From a virus, in the IMG/VR virus record IMGVR_UViG_3300020185_000013, positions 1 through 64,000 of that record: a stretch of DNA of 64,000 nucleotides; one strand, written 5' to 3'. The first letter of the stretch is position 1. Every line of letters starts with the position of its first letter. Shown in pieces: positions 51,301 to 60,572 of this stretch. The notes beneath the pieces are model-generated. The model ran no database searches and had not been told where the DNA came from. It was given only the letters and a program-made list of their open reading frames with translations. A program made the translations under genes and the position numbers.

Positions 51301-54300
51301 CGATCCAACATATGCTATTCCAGAATACAGCTTATTACAAAGTGCTGGAGTACTTGCATATGCTAGAATTAAAGAGAACTTCTATAATTTAGATAGTTCA
51401 AATGCATATAATGCTAATCGTTATAATGTTGCAGTTAAAGCGACTGACGAAGAAATTAATTCTAAACTTGGTATTAATAGTAAGGACGTTTCAGTTCAAA
51501 TTAAACCTAACGAAACTGCAGGTGGAGACTATTTAAAAGCAACTGTAATTGATATTCCAGGAAACAATGATTTATTTAGAGTAACTGCAGTTAAGAGAGA
51601 AGCAGTACGTTTAAAAATCGTTGCAAATGTTGGTGGAGAAACTGTTAGAATTGAAGACGCTCTAGGCAATTACATTGATTTTACAATGGGTGCAACTGGA
51701 AGTATTTCTTGGGCAAACTTTGAAGCAGCATGGAATTCAGTCAATCAAACATCTCCACAGCAAACAATTGAATTCTACAATAGATATGAGTTAAGTGTAG
51801 AAGCAGATAGTACGCAAATTAACAGTATTGTTCTTAGAGAAAGGTCGGCTAATCTAGTTGACAATGGTATTTTTGTAACCACTGTAACTTCAATTATTGG
51901 AGTTAAAGAAATCTACACAAATGTTAACCAAACAATTGGTACATTTAGAGCAGATAATACTGGAAGTTTAGGAAAAAGAAAGTTTAACAAAGACTTTTTC
52001 TCGACAATTGGTGAAAAGAGTGATGTAGCGTTCGCAATCGCAGGTGCAATCAGAAACTATACGGACTTTGATGCGTATAGTGTGAATGAATATGTGTATA
52101 TTATTAGTGAAGTGAACGGCTATCAACTGATGAACTGTACGTTACTCGTAGCAGATAGTAATCAAATAGATTTTATTACTGCCGAAAATAGTGACACTAA
52201 TAATGAATTAAACTTAAGTTCTGATCTAACTTTAAATTACTCAAGTTATTTCTTTAACGGTGGACATTCTGCTGGAAAGTCAGTATATGTTGATTCAAAT
52301 GTAGTTTCTCAAATTCAAGCCGGAGATTACTTACCTACTAAATATAGTGGTAAATATAATTTAGTATTGGATGTTGTTGAAGATACAACTGAAAGGTCTG
52401 GTAATTTTAATAAGATAATTTTACAAGACAAATCATCGCTAACTGCTGGCAATTACAATGTGTTCTCTAAGAATTTAATGGCTCTTGGATTATTCTCGGC
52501 GTATGATATTCACGACATGAACTTTGATTTCTACGATACTTCAAATTCTGAACTAAAAGAATTAAAGTACGAGACTAGAGAAAATATGGACTACGAGCCA
52601 TATGAACAAGCAGTACTAGGAGTTGGTAATATTTTACCAGACAATGTAATTTCTGAAGATTTCTTACTGAACCCAATTGAGTATTTTGCTAATCTTTTAC
52701 CTGTTTTAGGTGGAGAGGACTCAAAAACTCTTAAAGTTGATAGAATCTCTTCAGAATACGATAGATTAAAAGAAAACTACCTCAAAGAATACTCAACTGA
52801 TTCAAGAGTCGTGCCTAACATTAATAAGTGGGTCCTAAAGGATATGTTAAATGTTAGAGAGCAACCATATTACTTAAATACTAATGAGGCATTTGGTAAA
52901 ACAAACTTCTCACCAGATATTACGGTTGAGGGTAGAAATAGAGATGCATTCTCACATGAATGGTTCTATTTAGATAAATGGCCAGAATACTTAACATATA
53001 ATCAATACAATGATGGTTTTAGTTATATTGATTTTGTAGAAGGATTTGATGTTACAAAAGATATTTTTAAGAATGTCGACCATGATTATTTTGATCGATT
53101 CATGGTTTCAGAAGGACATGAACTTGTGGTACCGTTTATTGACCCATTAGATCCAACTCAGAATAAAGAGACTATATTCTACACTAAAACCGAATTGACT
53201 AAAAAGTACACTCCAATTAAAGGTGGTAGTGATATTGATTTTGCAAGTACAATCTTTAAAGGTCTTAAATTTGAATTTAAGAAAAGAAAGGACGGTTCAA
53301 GTCAAAACACTGCAGAGTTTGTTAAGAATTCTGAATTTAATAACTACAGATTCTCGACACTTGTTAAGGTAAATACAAATGCTGATACTAATAACATTGA
53401 ATATGAGTTTATTAAGAACGATAAGTTCGAATATGTTATATTCTTTATTCAGTTAAATATTGAAGACTCATTTATTGGCGATTATATTAATAGAAAGTAC
53501 TTATATGAATTAGAGCATAAGGTTGTCGTTGATACGGATCAAAATGGTCAAAACTTCTACCGATATGCTGATGTTAATATTGATGGTGCAATTGAACTTT
53601 CTTCAGTTAACTGGGCAGCACAGGGTCCATATACTCTAAAGGGTGTTATTCATAATGATGGTTCTTCTCCTGCATTCTCTAATCAAATGCCATCACAAGA
53701 GGATGGTACATATGGAAGGTTAAAAATTGACTATGGATTAGGCGGAGATTTCTATATGGATGTTGTTAAGGTTATTAGTATTGACCAACTTCAAGTCTTA
53801 GGAGCTCCTTACACTGTTGATAGTTTAGGCGTTAAGCAACCAGTAAATCCATACACTATTCCATATCAAGCTCAGTTAAACGCTAAATATGTTTACGAAG
53901 GTGGTGGTGTTAATGCACACGAATTATTATTATCACAACTTTCAGCAAATAAAGTTTTTGATAAGGTAAATAACAATTCAACTGAAATTAAGTACACTAC
54001 AATTTTAGAAGACGGTACTGAACTTACTAACCAGTTCTCAGTTAGAATGGATGATGGTAATGAAATTATTAAGCATTCTAAACTGGTTACCTCGATTGAT
54101 GGAGACACTCCAAAAAGTTACAAACTTAAAAAGGAAACTATTGGATATGTTATCGAAGACGGAACTGAATATTATCCGTTCTTAATTAGACACAATGGAA
54201 GGTATACCGTTGATTTAACTCCGGTAGTTACATTTACTGATATTTATGGGTTCAACAAGGTAATTAGAGACCAGTTAACCTATGATACTGGGTTTAAAAT

Positions 54301-55222
54301 GTTCAAAGAACCGGTTTATAAACTAAATCTATCAACCAACTACGATGTAAATAAATCACTAGCATTTTATAATAGGTACAATAGAATGGGTACTGCATTT
54401 AACGTTGGATTTATTAGTGACGAAGGGATTCATGATGCTAAATGGGGAAAGATTAAAAACCATTTCTACCATAAGGTAAATGAAATCAATACGCTTGGCG
54501 TAACTAAACTTTCAGAAAGCAGTGAATACTTACCACAATACCCATTAATTAATGAGGTTACAATTGATAAAAGAGATATTAATGTCTTCAAGTCTTCATG
54601 GGAAAATAACTATTATGTTAGATCTCTAAGTGGAGGAGATACTGAATTGGTACCTGGTACGATTTCAACTCTTGAAGAAAAATCATACCTTGGTTCTACT
54701 GTAATAAAATACAAACCATCGTATTCGATTTATGAATTTACATCGACTTCTGTGAATTCTGCATCTGATTTGGATGTTATATTGAAAAACAATTCAAATA
54801 AAACAGACGTTGTCTATTTTGAAGATGATAATAATTTGATTGTTGACTTCTATTTAGGAGGAATCGCAGCAAAAACAATTGGTGAAGATGGGTTATTTGA
54901 AACTATTCAAAAGTTTGTCGATCCAGCAAACAGTGCAGGAGATAAAACAACAATTGATGACGATGTAACATTGTATGCTGCTAACAATATGGTTGGACTA
55001 TACAGACTTGATGATATTCAAATCTATGTTAAAGAGTACAAAGGCTCTCCATCAGAAGTAGTTTCAGCAGATAGTATTGATACAATCGACAATGGGTATA
55101 CTAAAGCAAGCGATTTTACATATCAATTACATGGTAAAAAGCCACTAAATTTTAGACTAATATATAATAAAAAGTTAGGCTATTCATATAGCATGAAGGC
55201 GCTGATAAAAATACAAGCATAA
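48332..55222 (+). CDS. Giant virion protein (2296 aa), probable adhesin/fibre
   Basis: This is the largest gene in the window. Residues 1 to about 650 contain several divergent modules that end in Gly-x-Trp ... Cys (GSWGQPTLC, GTWFQSKITC) and are broken by a seven-fold GTS repeat at about 121-142. The remaining 1600 residues are beta-rich with many Tyr, Asn and Asp and read like a structural shaft. No coiled-coil tape-measure character. The modular N-terminal part with a slippage-prone linker suggests receptor binding. Promoter directly upstream. Confidence 0.66.
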   Translation: MAFSTRIYFKDILSDPSLLCSGPHDTPVNLQSDGSGKFIVFYNEQNALLVGLNDSASIIDLGLNNIEIYRTQILADQNDPTGYAEAGYYASTEFDGTNTVSTTVYPYNNGSWGQPTLCQASSGTSGTSGTSGTSGTSGTSGTSGTSSNVKSFQIYYTSSTGSNGDYCQGTSIKNLYYDGASTFSTIEQIIYAHVTGAITLKIYTGPGNPPSASQITDLNDINQTGPLAILDLTPGEYGDVIDYFYINIDGTQNGWQHGSGANIDYTSTILVPTSDPGSTKQSALAAGWIPFYCPNSGASSIILNYGSDSTAFCGTPTNSTYYYYTGPGGPTYNTVDDLVSNGIRIWNNANSAVSGLDPNYTTDLAATGVYSHLSSYGYGFDNNTGTWFQSKITCALVGDPEPRAIDITVAQCTEYGEFVGFCHYPKSIVQVFYMSTVDLTLLEIVQSNIYLYTSADAAENTDYNELISYQAFGDAQNSIPSTQYFIWTGSFYLGKNPTNGTERSDDPTANITQGHQCQTVSRTTPFSTEVLNTGGYKKFYAFYQCGSATIGQSANSFPVYVIDADVTLNEENYITDFVGFLNQNNKKTFAVNSCKCVEYIHTIYANTENEAKVLLENYYDRVVSEDPANLGIFSESEVLVYDDCTDCSSNTDPLSYKFPFVEEAVPPTPGPNLDTEKNYQLDNVSKPLLRTNPKLSTNVKMVVDSEGRIYLDSINANQGLSNTSYKKYELSSDSRYAYDLSRYYNENNTPLDSAFDTKRDYSDFSVLDDYSKQFEEDYQYGTKLNASKLYSEDFRMMAPIWLDVNMPKKFVIYRVEDPTPEFDYTEGATDKLTRVTRMIRNSRIVKVFDLSSSSSIGKYLRNHVQDEFFPDSPLTVTMEKNQKSNFNGIDLVKGGFVEKGEYIYDDFVKQDTTLIDANNFITDGFRRNKVACANLINLEFMFNDTTATDYSVNRYFGLYVDDLDSGIGEISNIKNGLVRFKNIESYLQGNDPTYAIPEYSLLQSAGVLAYARIKENFYNLDSSNAYNANRYNVAVKATDEEINSKLGINSKDVSVQIKPNETAGGDYLKATVIDIPGNNDLFRVTAVKREAVRLKIVANVGGETVRIEDALGNYIDFTMGATGSISWANFEAAWNSVNQTSPQQTIEFYNRYELSVEADSTQINSIVLRERSANLVDNGIFVTTVTSIIGVKEIYTNVNQTIGTFRADNTGSLGKRKFNKDFFSTIGEKSDVAFAIAGAIRNYTDFDAYSVNEYVYIISEVNGYQLMNCTLLVADSNQIDFITAENSDTNNELNLSSDLTLNYSSYFFNGGHSAGKSVYVDSNVVSQIQAGDYLPTKYSGKYNLVLDVVEDTTERSGNFNKIILQDKSSLTAGNYNVFSKNLMALGLFSAYDIHDMNFDFYDTSNSELKELKYETRENMDYEPYEQAVLGVGNILPDNVISEDFLLNPIEYFANLLPVLGGEDSKTLKVDRISSEYDRLKENYLKEYSTDSRVVPNINKWVLKDMLNVREQPYYLNTNEAFGKTNFSPDITVEGRNRDAFSHEWFYLDKWPEYLTYNQYNDGFSYIDFVEGFDVTKDIFKNVDHDYFDRFMVSEGHELVVPFIDPLDPTQNKETIFYTKTELTKKYTPIKGGSDIDFASTIFKGLKFEFKKRKDGSSQNTAEFVKNSEFNNYRFSTLVKVNTNADTNNIEYEFIKNDKFEYVIFFIQLNIEDSFIGDYINRKYLYELEHKVVVDTDQNGQNFYRYADVNIDGAIELSSVNWAAQGPYTLKGVIHNDGSSPAFSNQMPSQEDGTYGRLKIDYGLGGDFYMDVVKVISIDQLQVLGAPYTVDSLGVKQPVNPYTIPYQAQLNAKYVYEGGGVNAHELLLSQLSANKVFDKVNNNSTEIKYTTILEDGTELTNQFSVRMDDGNEIIKHSKLVTSIDGDTPKSYKLKKETIGYVIEDGTEYYPFLIRHNGRYTVDLTPVVTFTDIYGFNKVIRDQLTYDTGFKMFKEPVYKLNLSTNYDVNKSLAFYNRYNRMGTAFNVGFISDEGIHDAKWGKIKNHFYHKVNEINTLGVTKLSESSEYLPQYPLINEVTIDKRDINVFKSSWENNYYVRSLSGGDTELVPGTISTLEEKSYLGSTVIKYKPSYSIYEFTSTSVNSASDLDVILKNNSNKTDVVYFEDDNNLIVDFYLGGIAAKTIGEDGLFETIQKFVDPANSAGDKTTIDDDVTLYAANNMVGLYRLDDIQIYVKEYKGSPSEVVSADSIDTIDNGYTKASDFTYQLHGKKPLNFRLIYNKKLGYSYSMKALIKIQA
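48694..48770 (+). repeat. 9-bp tandem repeats encoding Gly-Thr-Ser
   Basis: About seven units GGAACTTCA / GGAACTAGT alternate as an 18-bp period. They encode a flexible linker and are in frame, so copy-number changes keep the gene open. Confidence 0.88.
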
Positions 55223-55223
55223 A

Positions 55224-57074
55224 ATGCCAATTAACATTAGAGAAATACTTTACCCTAATGATACTGATACCATTAGATGGGAGAAGGTCAATTATAACTT
55301 TGACCAGATCTTAGCAAATGGCGGTAAAGAGGGACCGAGAGGTACCAAGGGAGACGCTGGAGCAGTTGGTGCTACTGGTGTTAAAGGAGACAAAGGAGAC
55401 CAGGGAGACCAAGGAATTAAAGGTGAAACTGGTATTTCAACCAATTTTTGGGATCAGTTTACACATGATTCAATTAGCGCAAACGTTTTAAAACCAAAAG
55501 ACGGAACAAATAGTCAAGAGACTGTAGTGTTTATTGGCGATACTACATATACTGAAGGTTCTGCTGCTGGTGATTTAGATCCAAACGCACAGCTTGTGGT
55601 TGGTCAAAGTAGTTCTTTATTCTATGCACAAAAATGGTTAGCATATGGAAGTGGATTAACTGACATTGCAATTAGAGGAGAGGCTACAATAGATTATGAT
55701 GGCAATAATAATGCAGGTACAAATTGGGTTTTACAACCAAACTTTGGAGGCGCAAATACCAAGCTAACTATCCAGTCACATGTGCTAAGATTAGATGCTT
55801 ATGAAAAGCTAAATATCTCTAGTACTACAGGAGTAGAGTTTTTAGCAGGTGGAGCAATTGTAGTTAAACCTAGTTTTACAGCTGATGGAATTTCAACATT
55901 TAATGATAATGTGACCATTAATGCAGATGCTTCAATAACTGGAGAATTAACAGTTGGCGGAACCGATTCATTCTTTAACGGAACCGGTTCTATTAATCTC
56001 CCTTCTGGTACAACAGCACAAAGAACTGCTGGAAGTCCGATAGGCGCAATTAGATACAATTCAACTTCTGATAAATTTGAAGGATATGATTCAACAGTGT
56101 GGGTAGATTTAACTAGACTATCTAATTCAGCAAAGACAACTTATGTTGCGGTACAAACTGATTCTGATTATTCATTAGGTGAAGATGGTAAAGTTAATCT
56201 AGTTGCTTCTGGAACTAAAACTGTTAGTGTTGGTGTTTCTGACGTAAACATTATTAAAGATACTAAACTAACAACATCAGATCTATATTTTATTACTAAA
56301 AATAGAGGAGTTGTTTTTCCAGTTGGAAATGATTCAGCCGGTCTGTCTGGTTCCAATGGAGCCACTGGATTTACTGCTGGTAATTTTGGTTCAGATATAG
56401 TAGACAGAACATTAAGAGACTATTTTGAAAAAGGAGACTATACTCCTACTAATCCATTAGTTAAAGTAACGGATAGTTCTTCCACTGCTCTTGTAATCGC
56501 ATCGTCAAATTATACCGACGGAGATTTTGATGTAAACTATACTAAAATTGGTAATTTAATTAATGTTTTTGGTCAATATGAATTTAAGACAACTAGTTTT
56601 GGAGGATCATACACGCTGTCTGACAATTTTGGATTAAAACTAGGAGTAAACAATGAATTTGCATATACTAATAATTCTAATTTTGATATTATAGTTAACG
56701 TTGAAGTAGATAATTTTCAAATATTAAACGAAACAGCACCTACGAGTGCTGGGAATGAACCATCAGATCCTGAGAATACTCCGGCTTCTTATTTTGGAAT
56801 TATTAGACCAGGAGAAAACACAATCCGATTATATGTTAGGAGAAATACAACAGCAAGTACTGGAACAGGAAGTACTCCAACTAGCCCAACGAACGGAGCT
56901 GTAGTAACCATTGCAGAACCGGTAAAACTCAAACATGTAGTAACATACAATACAGGTAGCGGTCAGGTTCCTTTAAGTATTAGATTTAGTTTTGCAATGC
57001 CTGTTAATTATGAATCTTACACTAGTTTTACTACCGGCGGTGGTGGTAATACAGGAAACTCACAAGGAGTATAA
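55224..57074 (+). CDS. Tail fibre with short collagen-like segment
   Basis: The 616-residue protein has a docking N-terminus (IREILYPNDTDTIRWEKVNY), then about 12 Gly-X-Y triplets (residues 37-72; GTKG, GVKG, GDKG, GIKG) with all Lys in the Y position. Beta repeats and a fibre motif follow (LPSGTTAQR ... GAIRYNSTSDKFEGYD, then WVDL), with a C-terminal jelly-roll-like head. It begins one base after the giant protein's stop. It is a second possible substrate for the lysyl hydroxylase/glycosyltransferase at 3109. Confidence 0.82.
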   Translation: MPINIREILYPNDTDTIRWEKVNYNFDQILANGGKEGPRGTKGDAGAVGATGVKGDKGDQGDQGIKGETGISTNFWDQFTHDSISANVLKPKDGTNSQETVVFIGDTTYTEGSAAGDLDPNAQLVVGQSSSLFYAQKWLAYGSGLTDIAIRGEATIDYDGNNNAGTNWVLQPNFGGANTKLTIQSHVLRLDAYEKLNISSTTGVEFLAGGAIVVKPSFTADGISTFNDNVTINADASITGELTVGGTDSFFNGTGSINLPSGTTAQRTAGSPIGAIRYNSTSDKFEGYDSTVWVDLTRLSNSAKTTYVAVQTDSDYSLGEDGKVNLVASGTKTVSVGVSDVNIIKDTKLTTSDLYFITKNRGVVFPVGNDSAGLSGSNGATGFTAGNFGSDIVDRTLRDYFEKGDYTPTNPLVKVTDSSSTALVIASSNYTDGDFDVNYTKIGNLINVFGQYEFKTTSFGGSYTLSDNFGLKLGVNNEFAYTNNSNFDIIVNVEVDNFQILNETAPTSAGNEPSDPENTPASYFGIIRPGENTIRLYVRRNTTASTGTGSTPTSPTNGAVVTIAEPVKLKHVVTYNTGSGQVPLSIRFSFAMPVNYESYTSFTTGGGGNTGNSQGV

Positions 57075-57088
57075 TAATTCTAGAAAAG

Positions 57089-57910
57089 ATGATAACATTA
57101 ATTAAAATATTAGACTTTTTTAGGTCGCTTGATAAGAAAGTGCTAGCATTTATTGGTGGTGCTATTCTTGTTTTATTTATGATGCAGCAATGTAATCGCA
57201 TCAGTGAGTTAAAAACTGAAATTAAGCAAGTTGAGGCTCAAGCTGAGAATAATCTAAATAACTACATTGCAGCAAATGACTCAATTAAGTATTTTAGAAC
57301 CTTAAACGGAGATATGGTCGCTCAAATTTCAAGCTACCAATTTTCAGTTGAGGATTTACAAAGGGCAAATGGTAACTTGCTGAAAAAATACAGAAGATCA
57401 CTTCAATTAAATAAAGAACTTGAAGGTGTTAAGAATCTGCTTGAGAGTGAGTTACAAATAAAGGATAGCATTATTGCATCTGCAAGTTCAACCAGACTAA
57501 GCGACAGTACTGATTTAATCGAGTTTAAAGATTATGTAGACTATGGAGATGGCAATTCTAGAGACCTTTCAGGTTCTTTGGTTGTAACTAAACTTGATAG
57601 TGCTCTTGCAGCATCTGATGTTAAGATTAGATTAAGTCAATCAATTACACTAAGAGCAGCAGTTGAAGAAGTAGATGGAAGGGATCAAATTAAGATTTCT
57701 ACAGGCTACCCTGGTTTAACGATCGGTTCGATTGAGAATATAAATTTGATAAATAATAAGTTAAACGCAACACCATATACTAAGAAAGCTGGATGGTCAG
57801 TTGGAATTGGAGTAGGATATGGAGTTATGTTAAATAATGGACAGCAATTAGGATTTGGCCCAACAATTGGAGCACACCTAATTTGGTCACCAAAATGGTT
57901 AAGATTTTAA
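57089..57910 (+). CDS. Membrane-anchored coiled-coil protein with C-terminal beta segment (candidate spanin)
   Basis: The 273-residue protein has a membrane helix at 17-34 (VLAFIGGAILVLFMMQQ), about 100 residues of periplasmic coiled coil, then beta strands ending GWSVGIGVGYGVML ... GPTIGAHLIWSPKWLRF. The final strands alternate like an outer-membrane beta hairpin and end in Phe, as outer-membrane proteins do. This inner-to-outer membrane layout fits a one-piece spanin for lysis. A tail-associated or other envelope role is possible. Confidence 0.6.
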   Translation: MITLIKILDFFRSLDKKVLAFIGGAILVLFMMQQCNRISELKTEIKQVEAQAENNLNNYIAANDSIKYFRTLNGDMVAQISSYQFSVEDLQRANGNLLKKYRRSLQLNKELEGVKNLLESELQIKDSIIASASSTRLSDSTDLIEFKDYVDYGDGNSRDLSGSLVVTKLDSALAASDVKIRLSQSITLRAAVEEVDGRDQIKISTGYPGLTIGSIENINLINNKLNATPYTKKAGWSVGIGVGYGVMLNNGQQLGFGPTIGAHLIWSPKWLRF

Positions 57911-57911
57911 T

Positions 57912-60011
57912 ATGGCACAATCATCAACATACTACAGAATTGACGAAGATGTATTGTTAGAGTTCGTATATCACGATCAGTCTAACCCTACAACATATGA
58001 CATCGAGGTCGATGACAATGGTAGTGAGATAAAAATTCTCAATACGGTTGATGGAGATCCATTCGCGAAAAGACACTTAATTCATGAGCTTGGAGGAGAC
58101 GTTGTTAATTTTGACGTTACCTATTCTGCAGGATATCTTGTTATCGAAGGATTTGCAGCTCGTAAATTACTTCTACAATCAGGTAAAACTTACAAATTCA
58201 ACCTTGGAGACGGTACTGGAAATTATATTCCAGTTGCTAGTAACTTTAAGATTAAAGGAACTGTAGGTACTGGAGGATATTCAACGGTAAATGGAAACAC
58301 AATTTTGACATTTACTCCAGTAACTAATGGACTTGCTGAGTATTATTATGATGACTTGGCTTCTCCGTTAATTGGTGGAGTTATTAGTGTTTCTGAAAAG
58401 GCAAATCCATTATTTGCAAATCCAGATGAGAATACTGGAAATGATATTAATCAAATTATTGGTAGATACCATACAGTTCAAGCACCTGGTGATTCTACGA
58501 AATGGGCTCTACTAGGATATGATTCTACTGGAGCATACCAGCAATTTAACTATATTAATAATAACACTGATTGGTTAGGAGAAGATGAGACCGATTTATT
58601 AGCTTCTCAGGCAAATGCTACAGCATCAATCAATTTTATTAGATACGATAAAATTAGGCTACACTTAAGAAGTGGTTACAATTTTGCAAGTAGAGGATAT
58701 GAAGGTTTCTTATTCCAAGTATTAGCAGATAGAACTAGTGGAGTACAAAATAACCTAACTCAATTAGTTTACTTAAACCAGTCTAATTACGAGATTTCAA
58801 ATCCAAAACCATTTATTCTTGGAGAGACACTATTCTCTAAATTTATTGAAATTAAGTTTCCAACTGTTTTAGCAAATCAGAACCCACAGTTTAATGATGT
58901 ATTCTACGGTGATGGCAATGCTAATAGTTCAGATTTAGACCCAACTTCAAACTATGGAGTTGTATTTAGTCTAATTGACAGATTATCGACTGAGGATGGA
59001 TACGATTATATCTATACTGCTGAGGAAAACGCGTTCACTATTTCAAGAGAGGACGAGTACCAAGATTTTACAGCTGTTATTGAAGAGGCAAATGACGGAG
59101 ATTACTTTAAGATTTATGGAGAAAGAGATGGTAGTGCAAGTGCATTCGAAGCTTACGTATTAAACAGGATTAATACCTCATCAGATGACATTATTGTTAT
59201 CTATGGTGTAGAATTATACGAACAAATCGGGATGGGTCAAGTTAAAACGTTCGATACAACGTTTACTCAAACTGAAGATTTTGCAAACCCTATCATTTTC
59301 CGACCAGTTGTAATGAATGCAAGTACTGCGGTTAACTTCTCAATCGACGTTACGATGAGAATCTATAACGAGACTGACAATACACAAATCGTTAAGAAGG
59401 CAAGTTTAACCTATAATTCAGCAGCTAAATACGGTAAAAAACTACAGACGATAAATATATCTGGTAGAAACACAGTAACTGAGGTATTTAATACTCTTCC
59501 AAATCTTTCACAGAACAGAAGTATTAGAGAGGCAATTGTGGCTTCAATACCAAGATCGATTAAGAACGTTAAAACATTTATTGAGAGATATAATGTAGTT
59601 GCAGCAGTTAACCCTGCAGAAGTTTCAATCACTGAACTTGGACAACTTAATAGTATCAGAGATTTGAATAGCCCAGAATATCTTGCTTCAAATCAACTAG
59701 AAATTGGAGTCTATCCGATGGACAACTACTATAAGTTTAAGATTGTAAGAAAGAATGGCGACGATTTTGAAGCAATGGACTTCACATCAGTTGAGAATAT
59801 GACTCTTAATTTTATTGATGGACAGGTTCGTAAGAAATTCAACCACATCTGTAATAGAGACGTTGATATGAGTAAAGGAGAGGTTCTATTTAAAATAGAT
59901 AGTGGAAACGCTACCGAAATTAGAGCAATGCAAACTAACTCATTCTATATTGGATTAAATAATGGTAGTGAAGAAACTATTGTTATCAAAGGAAGCTTTA
60001 CAGTTGAATAA
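57912..60011 (+). CDS. Virion structural protein, tail region
   Basis: Six hundred and ninety-nine residues, beta-rich at both ends with a helical segment around NRSIREAIVASIPRSIKNVK. The sheath-like size is noted, but the C-terminal sheath pattern is not seen. It overlaps the tube-like gene by one base. Perhaps a neck/tail-terminator or sheath-related protein. Confidence 0.62.
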   Translation: MAQSSTYYRIDEDVLLEFVYHDQSNPTTYDIEVDDNGSEIKILNTVDGDPFAKRHLIHELGGDVVNFDVTYSAGYLVIEGFAARKLLLQSGKTYKFNLGDGTGNYIPVASNFKIKGTVGTGGYSTVNGNTILTFTPVTNGLAEYYYDDLASPLIGGVISVSEKANPLFANPDENTGNDINQIIGRYHTVQAPGDSTKWALLGYDSTGAYQQFNYINNNTDWLGEDETDLLASQANATASINFIRYDKIRLHLRSGYNFASRGYEGFLFQVLADRTSGVQNNLTQLVYLNQSNYEISNPKPFILGETLFSKFIEIKFPTVLANQNPQFNDVFYGDGNANSSDLDPTSNYGVVFSLIDRLSTEDGYDYIYTAEENAFTISREDEYQDFTAVIEEANDGDYFKIYGERDGSASAFEAYVLNRINTSSDDIIVIYGVELYEQIGMGQVKTFDTTFTQTEDFANPIIFRPVVMNASTAVNFSIDVTMRIYNETDNTQIVKKASLTYNSAAKYGKKLQTINISGRNTVTEVFNTLPNLSQNRSIREAIVASIPRSIKNVKTFIERYNVVAAVNPAEVSITELGQLNSIRDLNSPEYLASNQLEIGVYPMDNYYKFKIVRKNGDDFEAMDFTSVENMTLNFIDGQVRKKFNHICNRDVDMSKGEVLFKIDSGNATEIRAMQTNSFYIGLNNGSEETIVIKGSFTVE

Positions 60012-60562
60012 TGATTCTAAATAGTAGAAATAATACATACGATTTTAGGTTCCCTAGAAACTTTATCCCAGATGAAGTAGCAGATAAGTACAGAAAGTAC
60101 CTTGCTAAGATTCCAGGTAATATAATGGCGGAGCCAATCGACTTTGTAAATTATTCAGTACAGGGTCTTAATGTTCCTGGAATTAGCTTTGATCCAGTAA
60201 CTCAAAATGACTGGGACGGTACAACAAGATATCATCGAGGTTCTCAACCAATCCAGAATACAGTAGAGAGACAATTTACAGTAACAATGCAGTTACTTGA
60301 CGGCTTCATTAACTACTGGATTATGCAAGATACCCTTTTATATTATTATTCAAGAGGAACTAAGGATCCGTTTACCCAAGACCTAACACTACGAGTACTT
60401 GATGCTGAAGGTGCAAGTGTTGCATTCTTTAAATTTGAGAATCCAATTATGAACTCAATTAATGAGTTGACCTTGAATATGAGTGATAACGTGGCCGACT
60501 TCAGTACATTCGAAGTTACATTCTACTACAATAAGATAGACTTACAAATCGAAATTGACTAA
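60011..60562 (+). CDS. Tail tube-like protein
   Basis: The 183-residue protein has YDFRFPRNFIPDEVADKY, AEPIDFVNYSVQGLNVPG, FTVTMQLLDGFINYW and the terminal pattern DNVADFSTFEVTFYYNKI, matching gp19/gp54-type tube folds: two sheets, one helix, and the long C-terminal strand. It could be the main tube or a tube-initiator subunit. Size fits a T4 gp19 relative. Confidence 0.78.
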   Translation: MILNSRNNTYDFRFPRNFIPDEVADKYRKYLAKIPGNIMAEPIDFVNYSVQGLNVPGISFDPVTQNDWDGTTRYHRGSQPIQNTVERQFTVTMQLLDGFINYWIMQDTLLYYYSRGTKDPFTQDLTLRVLDAEGASVAFFKFENPIMNSINELTLNMSDNVADFSTFEVTFYYNKIDLQIEID

Positions 60563-60570
60563 TATATACA
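60561..60570 (+). promoter_or_regulatory. Late-type AATATATA promoter motif
   Basis: AATATATACA overlaps the stop of the tube gene and ends two bases before the ATG at 60573, the spacing seen at 4454, 7695 and 18393. Confidence 0.58.
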
Positions 60571-60572
60571 AT

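Noticed and set aside
57912-60011. Tail sheath protein
   Set aside because: Size and position fit, but the conserved C-terminal sheath pattern is not visible, so it was kept as unspecified tail protein.
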